Below are positions 9,815 through 19,480 of a DNA stretch of 64,000 bases, piece after piece. Positions within the stretch are counted from its first letter, which is position 1, and each line of letters begins with the position of its first letter. The notes below the pieces were generated by a model. It ran no database searches. It saw nothing but the letters and a program-made list of their open reading frames with translations, and was not told the origin of the DNA. Origin of the DNA: Chitinimonas koreensis (GTDB lineage Bacteria > Pseudomonadota > Gammaproteobacteria > Burkholderiales > Chitinimonadaceae); contig NZ_CP060704.1 of the NCBI RefSeq assembly GCF_014353015.1, forward strand, positions 1,389,001 through 1,453,000, written 5' to 3'. The translations under genes were made by a program, and so were the position numbers.

Positions 9815-11568
9815 ATGAGGTCCAAGTTCCTGCTCGCCGGCCTGGCCGCCGCCCTGACCGCCGCATCGCTGCGCGCCGCGCCCCTGCCCGAACCCGATGA
9901 ACACGAACTGCCGCCGGTCGAAGGCATGCGCCGCGGCTGGACGGTGGAGACCGGCAGCCGCGAGGCGGTGCGGCTGTTCTGGCGGGTGCGCTACCGCGCT
10001 TCCACCCGAGCGCCTTCTGGCGCGGCAGTCTCGAAGGCTGCGAGCCGGGCGAGACGTTGGCCGAGCACCGCGCCGCCATGCTGGCGCGGATCAACTGGTA
10101 CCGCGCCATGGCCGGCGTGCCCGGCGACATGACCGAGGATCCGGCTGCCACCCGCAAGGCCCAGGCCGCCGCCCTGGTCACCGCCGCCAATTCGCGCATC
10201 TCGCACGACATCACGCCCGACTGGGCCTGCTTCTCGGCCGATGCGCAGGAGGGCGCCCACCTGTCGAGCATCGCCCTGGTGGTCAACGGCACCGAGGCGA
10301 TCGACTCCTTCATGCGCGATGCCGGCGAACTCAACCACGGCACCAACCACCGCCGCTGGCTGCTGTTCCCCAACACCATGTTCATGGGCCTGGGCGACGT
10401 GCGCACCGCCGATCCGCAGCGCACCGCCAGCGCCTTCACCGCCTTCGACGGTCTTTACAACGGCAACCGCCCAACGCTCAAGCGCGAGTTCGTGGCCTGG
10501 CCGCCGCCGGGCTGGGTGCCCTACCAGGTGGTGTTCCCGCGCTGGTCCTTCGCCTTCCCCGGCGCCGACCTGACCGCCGCCACGGTGGCCATGACGCGCG
10601 CCGGCCAGCCGGTGGCGGTGGCGCTCGAGCCCTACGACGACGGCGCCGGCGAGCCGACCCTGGTCTGGCGCGCCGACGGCCAGGCCCACGACGCGATCTG
10701 GCCCAGGCCGGATGCCGACGCCACCTACAAGGTGGTGGTCGACAACGTGAAGGTGGCCGGCGAGACGCGCCGCTTCGAATACGAGGTCAAGGTGTTCGAT
10801 CCCGACGGGCCGGCACCCGACAAGCGCGAAGCCACCATCAACGGCCCGGCAAGGGCCAGCGCGGCGGAGGGCGCCGGCTACGGCGTGCTGGCCCAGCCCG
10901 GCGCCACCGGCTACCAGTGGCGCGCGCTGCGCACCGAGCCGTGGACGGTCGGCGAGGGCGCCGAGAACGGCTACGGCGCGTTCTCCTACAGCGGCGCCAA
11001 CAACTACCCGGTGCTCGACCACCAAGCCGCCGCCTCGGGCAAGCAGTCGTTCCGGCTGGCCCACAACGGCATCGGCGACGAGATCCTGCTGCTGGCCGAG
11101 CAGGTCGCGCTCGGCGCCAAGCCCTCGCTGCTGTTCCGCGGCCGCCGCGGCGTGGCCGGGCTCGACGAGGTCGCCCGCGTCGAGGTGCTGGTCGAGGGCC
11201 GCGACGCCTGGGAGACCGTCTACCTGCAGCGCAGCGACGGCAAGACCGCCAGCGCCGAACCGGCCTTCTTCGAGCGGCGGGTCGACCTGTCGCCCTATGC
11301 CGATCGGCTGGTGCGGCTGCGTTTCCGCTACCAGTTCGCCGGCGGCGACTTCTACTCGCCAGACGATCCGCGCATCGGCTGGTACCTGGACGACATCCGG
11401 CTCGACGACGCCCACAGGCTGGTCGAGACCGGCGAGCCGCAGCGGGTGACGCTCGGCCGCTTCGACTTCCGGCCCGCGAAGCCCGGCGACTGGCGCCTGC
11501 AGGCGCGGCCGACGGTGTACCGTGCGGCGGGCGACTGGGGGCCGCTGTGGGCGGTGAAGGTGCAATGA
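9815..11568 (+). pseudogene. Secreted CAP-domain protein with C-terminal jelly-roll-like domain (frameshifted)
   Basis: The reading frame breaks once. Residues 1 to about 57 (signal peptide MRSKFLLAGLAAALTAASLR, then EAVRLFWR) are in one frame; the rest, from ALPRFHPSAFWRGS onward, is in the frame one base back. Adding a single G to the GGG at 9984-9986 restores FWRGALPRFHPSAFW. The CAP/SCP domain includes MLARINWYRAMAGVPGDM and the core HGTNHRRWLLFPNTMFMGLG. After about residue 300, YGAFSYSGANNYPVLDHQAA and LRFRYQFAGGDF with IGWYLDDIRLDD recall jelly-roll or MAM-like modules of secreted peptidases. The final stop overlaps the dacB start (ATGA at 11565). The role is unknown; the break is probably a sequence error. 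Confidence 0.75.
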
Positions 11569-13076
11569 GCCGCGCGCTGCGGGCGTTCTGCCGTATCGCG
11601 CTGGCGCTGGGGCTGGCCTTGCCGGCGATGGCCGCGCTGCCCGACGCGGTGGCGGCCCGGCTGCGCGCCGCCAAGCTGCCCGAACGCGCGCTCGGCGCCG
11701 TGGTGCTGCCGGCCGACGGCGGCCCGGCCCGGCTCGAGCACAACGCCGACGCGGCCTTCAACCCGGCCTCGACGCTCAAGCTGCTGACCACGCTGGCGGC
11801 GCTGGAGACGCTCGGCCCGACCTTCCAGTGGCATACCGGCTTCTACGCCGACGGCCCGGTCGAGGGCGACACGCTGCGCGGCAATCTCTATCTGCGCGGC
11901 AGCGGCGACCCGAAGCTGACCTACGAACGAGTCTGGCTGCTGCTGCGCGAGCTGCGCAACCGCGGCGTGCGCCACGTCGCCGGCGACCTGGTGCTCGACC
12001 GCAGCTATTTCGTGCTGCCGGCCGAGGAGGCCGGCGCGGCGCCGTTCGACGACCAGCCCGAGCGCGCCTACAACGTCGCGCCCGACGCGCTGCTGATGAA
12101 CTTCAAGGCGCTGCGCTTCGACATGGACAGCGGCGGCGATGACACAGCCGGCGCCAATGGCACAACCGGCGCCAATGGCACAACCGGCGCCAATGGCGCC
12201 GGCGGCGTGACGGTGCGGATCGAGCCGCCGCTGGCCGGCGTGACCGCATCCAGCCGCCAGCGCCTGGTCGGCGGCGACTGCGCCGCCTGGTCCGGCGGCT
12301 GGGCCCGGCCGTCGATCGAACCGATGGCCGGCCACGGCGTCGCGGTCACGCTGCAGGGCAGCTTTCCGCGCCATTGCCGCGCTGGCCGCTACCTCGGCCT
12401 GTTCGACGCCGCCGACTTCGCCGACCGGCTGGTGCGCGCGCTGTGGCTGGAGCTCGGCGGCAGCATCGCCGGCGCCACGCGCGAAGCCGCCACGCCGGCC
12501 GGCGCCGTCCTGCTGGCCGAGACCCAGTCGCCGCCGCTGGGCGAGCTGATCCGCGACGTCAACAAGCTGTCGAACAACACCATGGCGCGGGCGATCTACC
12601 TGACGCTGGGCGCCGAGCGCCAGCGCGCGGGCCTCGCCGGCAGCGCGGCCGACAGCCAGGCCGCGGCCGAGCAGGCCGCGCACGACTGGCTGGCCCGGCG
12701 CGGCCTGGCCTTCCCCGAGCTGGTGATCGACAACGGCGCCGGCCTGTCGCGCAACGCCCGAATCAGCCCGCGCCACCTGGCCGCGGTGCTGGCGGCCGGC
12801 CGAGCCGGTGCCTTCGCGCCCGAATACGCCGCCAGCCTGCCCATCGTCGGCCTCGACGGCACCATGCGGCGGCGGCTGGCCGACAGCCCGCTGGCCGGCA
12901 TGGCGCGGATCAAAACCGGCACGCTTGACGAGGTGAGGGCGGTGGCCGGCTACGTGCGCGACGCGGCCGGCCGCGACTGGCTGGTGGTCGGCATCCTCAA
13001 CCACGGCCGCGCCGGCGCCGGCCAGCCGGTGCTCGACGCGCTGCTCGAGTGGGCCGGCAGCAGTACGGCGCCCTGA
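11565..13076 (+). CDS. dacB: D-alanyl-D-alanine carboxypeptidase/endopeptidase (PBP4)
   Basis: A 503-residue periplasmic penicillin-binding protein of the S13 family that trims and cleaves peptidoglycan cross-links. The signal peptide covers about residues 1-24 (MSRALRAFCRIALALGLALP, then AMA). The active-site triad is visible: SxxK in NPASTLKLLTTLAALE (about residue 68), SxN in VNKLSNNTMARAIY, and KTG in ARIKTGTLDEVRAVAG near the C-terminus. The large insertion between SxxK and SxN is normal for PBP4 but here carries a threefold six-residue repeat (12144-12197). The gene overlaps the CAP gene by 4 bases. Minor autolysin-type roles are known for the family. Confidence 0.95.
   Translation: MSRALRAFCRIALALGLALPAMAALPDAVAARLRAAKLPERALGAVVLPADGGPARLEHNADAAFNPASTLKLLTTLAALETLGPTFQWHTGFYADGPVEGDTLRGNLYLRGSGDPKLTYERVWLLLRELRNRGVRHVAGDLVLDRSYFVLPAEEAGAAPFDDQPERAYNVAPDALLMNFKALRFDMDSGGDDTAGANGTTGANGTTGANGAGGVTVRIEPPLAGVTASSRQRLVGGDCAAWSGGWARPSIEPMAGHGVAVTLQGSFPRHCRAGRYLGLFDAADFADRLVRALWLELGGSIAGATREAATPAGAVLLAETQSPPLGELIRDVNKLSNNTMARAIYLTLGAERQRAGLAGSAADSQAAAEQAAHDWLARRGLAFPELVIDNGAGLSRNARISPRHLAAVLAAGRAGAFAPEYAASLPIVGLDGTMRRRLADSPLAGMARIKTGTLDEVRAVAGYVRDAAGRDWLVVGILNHGRAGAGQPVLDALLEWAGSSTAP
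12144..12197 (+). repeat. 18-bp in-frame tandem repeat within dacB
   Basis: Three head-to-tail copies of an 18-bp unit (12144-12161, 12162-12179, 12180-12197), the first differing only at ACAGCC versus ACAACC. They encode TAGANG-TTGANG-TTGANG. Copy-number change would keep the frame. Confidence 0.9.
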
Positions 13077-13081
13077 GCGCG

Positions 13082-13118
13082 TATACTTGCAAACGTGCAT
13101 GTATTCGTTAACGTGGAG
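13082..13118 (+). promoter_or_regulatory. Promoter region of Phd/ParE module
   Basis: TATACT at 13082-13087 is a good -10, placed about 38 bases before the antitoxin ATG, and GGAG (13115-13118) is the ribosome-binding site. AACG/CGTT and GTTAAC motifs between them could be operator half-sites. The -35 is not clear. Confidence 0.45.
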
Positions 13119-13124
13119 CTGGCC

Positions 13125-13418
13125 ATGAGTATCGCCATCGAAGACATCGTGCCATTCAGCCAGGCTCGAGCCCGCCTGACCGAGCTGGCCGAGGAAGTCC
13201 GCAACGGCGCGGAGAAGATCGTCACCAAGAACGGCGAGAGCTACGTCGCCTTGATCGACGCGCGCAAGCTCGCCTACTACCACCGGCTCGAGCGCGAGCG
13301 GATCAACCTGCTGCTGCTGGAAGACGTCGAACGCGGGTTGGCCGATGTGGAGGCCGGTGCCGCGCTGCCGGCCGAGCAATGGCTGGCCGATCGGCTGCAA
13401 CGGCGCGAGCGCGAATAG
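13125..13418 (+). CDS. Type II antitoxin, Phd/YefM family
   Basis: A 97-residue antitoxin: MSIAIEDIVPFSQARARLTE, then NGAEKIVTKNGESYVALI, the Phd/YefM DNA-binding fold, followed by a charged helical tail (LERERINLLLLEDVERGLAD). The ATG at 13125 has GGAG six bases upstream; an in-frame ATG at 13095 lies too close to the -10 to be used. It lies directly before the ParE/RelE-type gene, whose ATG follows its stop without a gap. It is expected to neutralise that toxin and repress the operon. Confidence 0.88.
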   Translation: MSIAIEDIVPFSQARARLTELAEEVRNGAEKIVTKNGESYVALIDARKLAYYHRLERERINLLLLEDVERGLADVEAGAALPAEQWLADRLQRRERE

Positions 13419-13775
13419 ATGATCCGCATCCGGGTCACCCGGAATTTCGACGCCAACGTCGATCGTATCGAGGCCTTCTGGCAGGGCCTGGGACACGAGA
13501 CGGCGGTCGACCGATTGCTGGTCGTGATCCGCGACGAGGTGGTGCCGAACCTGGCCCGCTTTCCGCGGCTCGGCCGGGCCGCCCGGCTCGACGCGGTGGA
13601 GTCGGTGCAGGGGCTGGCCGCCTGGGGCAGGGTACGTAGGCGCCTGGGCTCGGGCGAACTGCGCGAATACCTGTTCGACGACTACCTGCTGCTCTACCTC
13701 TACCGCAACGACGAAATCCACCTGCTCGCCATCCGCCATGCGCGAGAGGCGGGATTCGACCTTCAACTCGCCTGA
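13419..13775 (+). CDS. Type II toxin, RelE/ParE superfamily
   Basis: A 118-residue RelE/ParE-fold protein starting [20 protein letters not shown]. The central part [20 protein letters not shown] and the C-terminal strands [20 protein letters not shown] with [15 protein letters not shown] match the superfamily core. It follows the antitoxin without spacing. Whether it cleaves mRNA (RelE) or inhibits gyrase (ParE) cannot be told. ubiD begins 16 bases after its stop, so the module sits directly in front of a quinone-biosynthesis gene. Confidence 0.85.
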   Translation: MIRIRVTRNFDANVDRIEAFWQGLGHETAVDRLLVVIRDEVVPNLARFPRLGRAARLDAVESVQGLAAWGRVRRRLGSGELREYLFDDYLLLYLYRNDEIHLLAIRHAREAGFDLQLA

Positions 13776-13791
13776 TTCGAAATTCCCCCGC

Positions 13792-15315
13792 ATGAAATAC
13801 CACGACCTCCGCGACTTCATGGCCCAGCTCGAAACGCTGGGCGAGCTCAAGCGCATCCGCCAGCCGGTGTCGCCGCATCTCGAGATGACCGAGATCTGCG
13901 ACCGCGTGCTGCGCGCCGGCGGCCCCGCGCTGCTGTTCGAGAACGTGCCGAGCCCGCGCATGCCGGTGCTGGGCAACCTGTTCGGCACGCCGCGCCGGGT
14001 GGCGCTGGGCATGGGCGCCGAGGACGTCGGTGCGCTGCGCGAGATCGGCCGGCTGCTGGCCTACCTGAAGGAGCCCGAGCCGCCCAAGGGCCTGAAGGAT
14101 GCCTGGGAGAAATGGCCGATCCTCAAGCAGGTGCTGAACATGGCGCCCAAGGTGGTCAAGCGCGCGCCCTGCCAGGAAGTGGTGGTGGAGGGCGCGGCGG
14201 TCGATCTCGACCGCATCCCGATCCAGCACTGCTGGCCCGGCGACGTCGCGCCGCTGATCACCTGGGGCCTGGTGGTGACGCGCGGGCCGCACAAGGCGCG
14301 GCAGAACCTCGGCATCTACCGCCAGCAGCTGATCGGCCGCAACCAGCTGATCATGCGCTGGCTGGCCCACCGCGGCGGCGCGCTCGATTTCCGCGAGCAC
14401 GCGGTGCGCCATCCGGGCCAGCCGTTCCCGATCTCGGTAGTGCTGGGCTGCGACCCGGCCACCATCCTCGGCGCGGTCACGCCGGTGCCGGACAGCCTGA
14501 GCGAATACCAGTTCGCCGGCCTGCTGCGCGGCAGCAAGACCGAGCTGGTGCAGTGCCTGGGCAATACGCTGCAGGTGCCGGCCAGCGCCGAGATCGTGCT
14601 CGAGGGCCATATTGCTCCGGCCGAGCGCGGCTGGAGCGGCCGCAGCGAGCGCGGCGTGCCGATGAAGGAGATCGGCGGCTATCTGCACGCGCTCGAAGGC
14701 CCGTACGGCGACCATACCGGTTACTACAACGAGCAGGACTGGTTCCCAGTATTCACCGTCGACCGCATCGCCAGCCGGCCCGACCCGGTCTACCACAGCA
14801 CCTACACCGGCAAGCCGCCGGACGAGCCGGCCGTGCTCGGCGTGGCGCTGAACGAGGTGTTCGTGCCGATCCTGCAGAAGCAATTCCCCGAGATCGTCGA
14901 CTTCTACCTGCCGCCCGAGGGCTGCTCCTACCGCATGGCCATCGTCAGCATGAAGAAGGCCTACGCCGGCCATGCCAAGCGGGTGATGTTCGGCGTGTGG
15001 AGCTTCCTGCGCCAGTTCATGTACACCAAGTTCATCGTGGTGGTGGACGACGACGTCGACGCGCGCGACTGGAAGGAAGTGATCTGGGCGATCACCACCC
15101 GGATGGACCCGTCGCGCGACACGGTGCTGGTCGACAGCACCCCGATCGACTACCTCGACTTCGCCTCGCCGGTATCGGGCCTGGGCTCGAAGATGGGGCT
15201 GGACGCCACCAACAAGTGGCCCGGCGAGACCAGCCGCGAATGGGGCGTGCCGATCGCGCGCGACGAGGCGGTCGCGCGGCGGATCGATGCGTTGTGGGGG
15301 GAGCTGGGGCTGTGA
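13792..15315 (+). CDS. ubiD: 4-hydroxy-3-polyprenylbenzoate decarboxylase
   Basis: A 507-residue prenylated-FMN-dependent decarboxylase acting on 3-octaprenyl-4-hydroxybenzoate in ubiquinone synthesis. It opens [20 protein letters not shown]. The family features are visible: [20 protein letters not shown], the E-rich YEQ-like region [20 protein letters not shown], and [20 protein letters not shown] near residue 385. The ATG at 13792 is chosen over the upstream ATG at 13738, which overlaps the toxin gene and adds 18 unconserved residues. A UbiX partner, which makes the cofactor, is not in the window. Length fits the family. Confidence 0.96.
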   Translation: MKYHDLRDFMAQLETLGELKRIRQPVSPHLEMTEICDRVLRAGGPALLFENVPSPRMPVLGNLFGTPRRVALGMGAEDVGALREIGRLLAYLKEPEPPKGLKDAWEKWPILKQVLNMAPKVVKRAPCQEVVVEGAAVDLDRIPIQHCWPGDVAPLITWGLVVTRGPHKARQNLGIYRQQLIGRNQLIMRWLAHRGGALDFREHAVRHPGQPFPISVVLGCDPATILGAVTPVPDSLSEYQFAGLLRGSKTELVQCLGNTLQVPASAEIVLEGHIAPAERGWSGRSERGVPMKEIGGYLHALEGPYGDHTGYYNEQDWFPVFTVDRIASRPDPVYHSTYTGKPPDEPAVLGVALNEVFVPILQKQFPEIVDFYLPPEGCSYRMAIVSMKKAYAGHAKRVMFGVWSFLRQFMYTKFIVVVDDDVDARDWKEVIWAITTRMDPSRDTVLVDSTPIDYLDFASPVSGLGSKMGLDATNKWPGETSREWGVPIARDEAVARRIDALWGELGL

Positions 15316-15715
15316 GCGGGCTGGCCCGAGAAGCGTTGAGGCTGCGGGCGGGTTGGCCTGCGAACGATGGATATTGGACATATGTAGATTTGCGGACCGG
15401 TCTTGTCTAGATAGGCGTTCTTCTTTGAAATATATATTCCGTAGCGGTTTGGATGGGCCAAGAGAGGTGTCGTGATGAACCAACACTTGGATACAGAATG
15501 TTGCAAACCTGTATGGAAAAATTGCTTGGGCGAGCGCGATGTAAGTAGGATCCCTAACACTTTCGGGGGTGACTGCCGGCTAGAGCCTGGCACTGCTCGA
15601 CCGAATCCAGGAATGCGCCGTACGGTGGCGTGTTTGCGATAGCGGGGCTTGGCGGGTTTACAAATCGAGCTGGGCCAAGGCTGCTGTTTCGATCAAGTTT
15701 GGGGAGATTTACGGC
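15316..15715 (+). promoter_or_regulatory. Upstream region of TonB receptor 1 with conserved module
   Basis: No gene is seen in this 400-bp gap. From 15498 to about 15585 it aligns without gaps to 19630-19713, upstream of the second receptor. ATGTTGCA, AATTGCT (22 bases on) and AGTAGGAT (46 bases on) are in register, followed by AACACTTTCGG. The module ends about 130-135 bases before each ATG. A GGGGAGA ribosome-binding site precedes the ATG in both genes. It probably carries the shared promoter and leader. Confidence 0.6.
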
Positions 15716-18256
15716 ATGATGAAAATGAATCGACTGGCATTTGCACTTGCCACGATGGGTCTGGCTGGCTTTGCCATCGGCGCTTCTGCTGCGGAAGAGA
15801 TCAAGGCAGAACGCATCGAGGTGACTGGCTCCAGCATCAAGCGTGTCACGGCCGAAGGTCCGGCACCGGTTGAGGTGATCACCCGCAAGGATATCGAGCG
15901 TACCGGCGCGACCACGACCAACGAGCTTTTGAAGAGCCTGTCGACCATCGACATCTTCGATCAGGGCGAATTAGCTAGTAACAGTCCGTCGGGCTCGGGT
16001 ACCGGCAATATCCAGATTCGCGGCCTGTCCGAAACCGATGTGCTGGTTCTATTGAACGGCCGCCGCCTGCCGGTTAACGCCCTGCACGATGGTTCGGGCG
16101 CGGGCGCTGCAGTCGACATCAACATGATCCCGATCAGCGCGATCGAGCGCGTCGAAATCCTGAAGGACGGTGGTTCGGCCATTTACGGCGCCGACGCTGT
16201 CGCTGGCGTGATCAACTTCATCACCAAGAAGAACTATCAGTCGATCGATGTCCGTGGCAAGTACGGCGTTTCCAGCCGCGACGACGGCCAGGAGAAGAGC
16301 GCGAGCGTGACCGCGGGCTTCGGCGACATCCAGGAGCAAGGCTTCAACGTGCTGGCCACGCTCGACGTGTTCAAGCGCGACCCGATCTATCGCAAGGATC
16401 GCGACATCTCGAAGTCGGTCGATTTCCGCCGCCTGGGCGGCTCGGATGGCCGTAGCTCGTTCTCGCCCTACGGCAACATCCTGAACGATGACGGCGCCTT
16501 CACTGGCGAGCAGGTTCGTCCGTGCCCTGCCGATCAACTGAGCGGCACGCGCTGCCGCTACGACTTTAATGCCAGCTTGCTGACCGCATACAACGGCGCC
16601 GATCGCCAGAGCGGCCTGCTGCTGGGTACCGTGAAGATCACCAACGATATCCGGGCCTATGTGCAAGGCTTCTATTCGAAGTCCGAGGACCACTTCGAAG
16701 CGCACCCGGTACCTGACTACTTCCTGCTGCCGGATGGCCGCTACTACGCCGGCCGCTTCATGCAGGGCGGCCCGCGGATCACCGATCGCAAGTCCACACT
16801 GTCTCAGTTCGTCGCGGGCGTCGAGGGCTACACCGCCAATCTCGACTGGTCCTTCGTGGTCGGTCAGGGCGATGGCAAGGTGACTAATAGCGACAAGAAC
16901 TACTACAACGCAGACCTGTGGGCGGATGCGCTGGGTAGCGGGCGGATCGATGCCACGGTCAACACCAACGATGCTGCCTTCGTGGAAACCCTGAAGGTCA
17001 AGCCGGTCCGTAAGGGCGAATCCAAGAATACCTTCGTCGACGGCAAGATCAGCGGTGAGCTGTTCGAACTGCCTGGCGGCCCGATGGGCTGGGCGGTGGG
17101 CGTTTCCCACGTGAAGGAAGAGCTGACCGATACGCCCGATGCCCTGACCCAGGCGGGTAAGGTCGTCGGCAGCATCCAGCAGGCTGCCGTTTCGGCAGAC
17201 CGGAAGGCTCTCGGTTACTTCGTCGAGTTGCAACTGCCCGTCCTGGACAAGCTCGAAGTGCAGGCCGCGATCCGTTATGACGATTACTCCAGCAGCGCCA
17301 AGGGCTTCAAGGACAACGACGCTTCGAAGGCCTCGCCCAAGCTGGCGTTCTCCTATCGCCCGACCAAGAACTTCATGGTCCGAGGCTCCTATAGCGAGAG
17401 CTTCCGGATGCCGACGCTGAAGCAATTGTTCGGGGCGTCCGATCAAGGTGCGATCGACGTCGAAGGCGCCGCGGAATGTACCGGTCTCGGACTGCCGGCC
17501 AACTGCGAAATCCCGGCGTACCAAGTCGGCGGCAGCAACTCCGCACTGAAGCCAGAAAAGGGCAAGACCTACAACTTGGGTCTCGTGGCCGATCTGGGAG
17601 CGTTCTCGGGCTCGATCGACTTCTGGCGCGTGGAGAAGGACAACGCGATCGATCAACCGACCATCCTGGATGCCATCCGGGCCGGCAGCTGGTCGCAAGA
17701 TCCGACCAACAATCGTTACCTGATTTTCACCAACCTGCAGAACATCTCCCAGGTTGAATCGCAAGGTATCGACCTCGATGCGCAGTACGGCCTCAAGCTG
17801 CCCTTCGGCAAGCTGGTGATTGGCGATACCATCACCTACTACCAGAAGACTCGCGAGCGGAAGGCCGGCGAATGGGAGAGCACGCTGGGCATCTATGCCA
17901 GCCCGCGTTACCGCAATACGGTCAAGGCTGAACTCGACGCCGGCAAGTGGGCGGGTTCGATGGCGGTCCGGACGACCGGCGGTTTCTACGACACCGACGA
18001 GCAGCCCAGCGCCAGCAATCCGCTGCCGGCCGGCACGCGCAAGGTGCCGAGCCACACCGAGACCGACATGATGGTGAGCTTCACCGGGATCAAGGGTCTG
18101 CGCCTCGACTTCGGCGTGAAGAACCTGTTCGACCGCATGCCGCCGTTCAGCAACCAGAACGCTTCCGACAACACCTATACTCAGATGGGCTTCGCCGAGC
18201 TGTACAGCAGCCGTGGCCGCTTCTATCAACTGGGTGCGCAGTACACCTTCAACTAA
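15716..18256 (+). CDS. TonB-dependent receptor (1)
   Basis: An 846-residue outer-membrane receptor for energy-dependent uptake. The signal peptide is MMKMNRLAFALATMGLAGFA plus IGASA. The TonB-box-like EIKAERIEVTGSSIKRV follows, then the plug domain (about residues 45-165; PAPVEVITRKDIERTGATTT, VLVLLNGRRLP, RVEILKDGGSAIYGADAVAG), then the beta-barrel ending LDFGVKNLFDRMPPF and YQLGAQYTFN. The C-terminal residue is Asn rather than the usual aromatic. The substrate is not evident and there is no siderophore or sugar gene beside it. It is a paralogue of the receptor at 19847, with near-identical signal peptide and upstream module. Confidence 0.93.
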   Translation: MMKMNRLAFALATMGLAGFAIGASAAEEIKAERIEVTGSSIKRVTAEGPAPVEVITRKDIERTGATTTNELLKSLSTIDIFDQGELASNSPSGSGTGNIQIRGLSETDVLVLLNGRRLPVNALHDGSGAGAAVDINMIPISAIERVEILKDGGSAIYGADAVAGVINFITKKNYQSIDVRGKYGVSSRDDGQEKSASVTAGFGDIQEQGFNVLATLDVFKRDPIYRKDRDISKSVDFRRLGGSDGRSSFSPYGNILNDDGAFTGEQVRPCPADQLSGTRCRYDFNASLLTAYNGADRQSGLLLGTVKITNDIRAYVQGFYSKSEDHFEAHPVPDYFLLPDGRYYAGRFMQGGPRITDRKSTLSQFVAGVEGYTANLDWSFVVGQGDGKVTNSDKNYYNADLWADALGSGRIDATVNTNDAAFVETLKVKPVRKGESKNTFVDGKISGELFELPGGPMGWAVGVSHVKEELTDTPDALTQAGKVVGSIQQAAVSADRKALGYFVELQLPVLDKLEVQAAIRYDDYSSSAKGFKDNDASKASPKLAFSYRPTKNFMVRGSYSESFRMPTLKQLFGASDQGAIDVEGAAECTGLGLPANCEIPAYQVGGSNSALKPEKGKTYNLGLVADLGAFSGSIDFWRVEKDNAIDQPTILDAIRAGSWSQDPTNNRYLIFTNLQNISQVESQGIDLDAQYGLKLPFGKLVIGDTITYYQKTRERKAGEWESTLGIYASPRYRNTVKAELDAGKWAGSMAVRTTGGFYDTDEQPSASNPLPAGTRKVPSHTETDMMVSFTGIKGLRLDFGVKNLFDRMPPFSNQNASDNTYTQMGFAELYSSRGRFYQLGAQYTFN

Positions 18257-18287
18257 TCGGTTCGTTTCTTGCTCTGATGAAATGCCC

Positions 18288-18298
18288 CGCCATGGCGG
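18288..18298 (+). repeat. Left flank of IS4 insertion (target-site duplication and terminator arm)
   Basis: CGCCATGGCGG precedes the left inverted repeat, and CGCCATGCGGG (19496-19506) follows the right one. The first seven bases are identical and two of the next four differ, consistent with an aged 11-bp duplication. Joined without the insert, the flanks read CCCGC-CAT-GCGGG followed by CCTTTTTT, a rho-independent terminator. Confidence 0.6.
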
Positions 18299-18344
18299 TA
18301 ATGCTGTTCACTTAAGCATTTGAGCATCAGCAGATGCTTCTCCG

Positions 18345-18383
18345 AAAATCCGATGCCAGACCTTCTGGCATCGGATTTTTTCA
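18345..18383 (+). terminator. Strong intrinsic terminator inside IS left end
   Basis: A 16-bp perfect stem (18345-18360 with 18364-18379), loop CCT, and a T run. It lies inside the element before the transposase start, so it would block readthrough from the upstream receptor gene into the transposase. It may now also do the job of the terminator destroyed by the insertion. Confidence 0.8.
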
Positions 18384-18434
18384 TGACCTTCCAACAGCAT
18401 CTGCTCTTTCATGTCCTTCCAACAGCATCTGCTC
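18379..18434 (+). repeat. 28-bp tandem duplication at transposase start
   Basis: Two copies of a 28-bp unit beginning TTTCATG and ending CTGCTC (18379-18406, 18407-18434) with one mismatch. Both carry an ATG and the FQQHLL-coding start of the transposase. Confidence 0.85.
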
Positions 18435-19480
18435 GATCTGGGTGACCTGTTCAACTTCTCCAATCTGAGTACCTTCACCCAGAACATCCCGGTCGAATGG
18501 GTGGAATCTGCGCTGCACCTTTCTAGTCAGGCCTTGGCAGGACCTGCAGGTGTTCGCCGTGGACGGTGCGCTGCCGCGCACGCTGGATAGGCCTCAATTC
18601 CGAGCGCACTTCGGTTCCGGCAATACCGTCACCGAACGCCAGACGCCGTTTCACATGATGCATCGGGTGGCGTTGATGAACGTGCGCTCCCGACTGATCT
18701 TGGATGACCAGCTCAGCCCCTATCGCCGAAGCGAGATACGCCTGGCCCATACCATTCTCCAGCAGATTCCCGATCACACCCTCGCCCTGTTCGACAAAGG
18801 CCTCTGCAGCGCCGACCTGCCGCTGAACCTGAACACGCATGGTCAGCACCGGCACTGGCTGATCCCGGCGCGCCAAGGCTTGGTCGGCGAGGAAGTGATC
18901 CGTCATGGCGAGCGGGACCGCCTGCTGCGAATGAAGGTTTCACCGCGGGCGCGAAAGCGCAACCCGACACTGCCCGCCTACTGGGAGGTACGCGAGGTCA
19001 GCTACGAATGGCAGGACAAGGTCAAAACCGTACTGACCTCGCTGCCGGCCGATCGCTACAGCGCCCGCGCCGTGGCCGAGCTGTACCAGTAGTGCCGGGG
19101 GATCGCGCTGGGCTTGCGGGATATCAAGAGTTGCATGCAGCAGGATGCAGTGATCCTGCGCAGCAAGAAGGCCGAGCTGATCTACCTGGAGGTCTGGGGG
19201 GCTGGCTTACAACGTGATTCGCCGCGAGGCGGGGCTGGCCACAGCGAGCTTGGGGCGCTTGCCATCCGAGATACGCTGCAAACCGGCGTGCCAATCCATT
19301 CCGGCGCAACTGATCGTCATGGCGGCAGCCAATCCGGTCTCGGCAACCGGCTGACGCCTGTCAGAACTGCGGACGGGCGTAGGCGGACTGTTCCTGGCTT
19401 ACCGCCCCAGGCCCTCAAGACCCAGGACGGTGAGGATCTCCAAGACCCGCTATCCGGTGGACTTCAAGGCTGCTCGGCTT
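18383..19480 (+). pseudogene. IS4-family transposase, decayed
   Basis: The N-terminal piece reads FQQHLLDLGDLFNFSNLSTF and VEWVESALHLSSQ. It then jumps at about 18525-18540 straight to WQDLQVFAVDGALPR, missing roughly 100 codons usual in this family. The central DDE part (18550-19089) includes FAVDGAL and ALFDKGLCSADLPLN. At the YREK-type motif the gene reads YQ, stop (19090-19092), CRGIALGLRDIK: the motif glutamate has become alanine and a TAG interrupts it. Further on the frame shifts near 19195 (WG then frame of LAYNVIRREA). The end retains the SKTRYPVD-like terminus in a different frame. No active enzyme can be made. Confidence 0.85.

Noticed and set aside
11352..14012. An 886-codon minus-strand frame over dacB and the Phd/ParE module
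   Set aside because: Runs across three well-supported plus-strand genes and has shadow-type composition.
13435..15486. A 683-codon minus-strand frame over ubiD
   Set aside because: Antisense shadow of ubiD with no family similarity.
15498..15540. Sigma-54 (-24/-12) promoter in the TonB upstream module
   Set aside because: GG and GC pairs near GGAAAAATTGC have the wrong spacing, and the second module copy does not conserve a correct pair.
18550..19092. A free-standing 180-residue gene
   Set aside because: It is the middle section of the broken IS4 transposase, between the inverted repeats.
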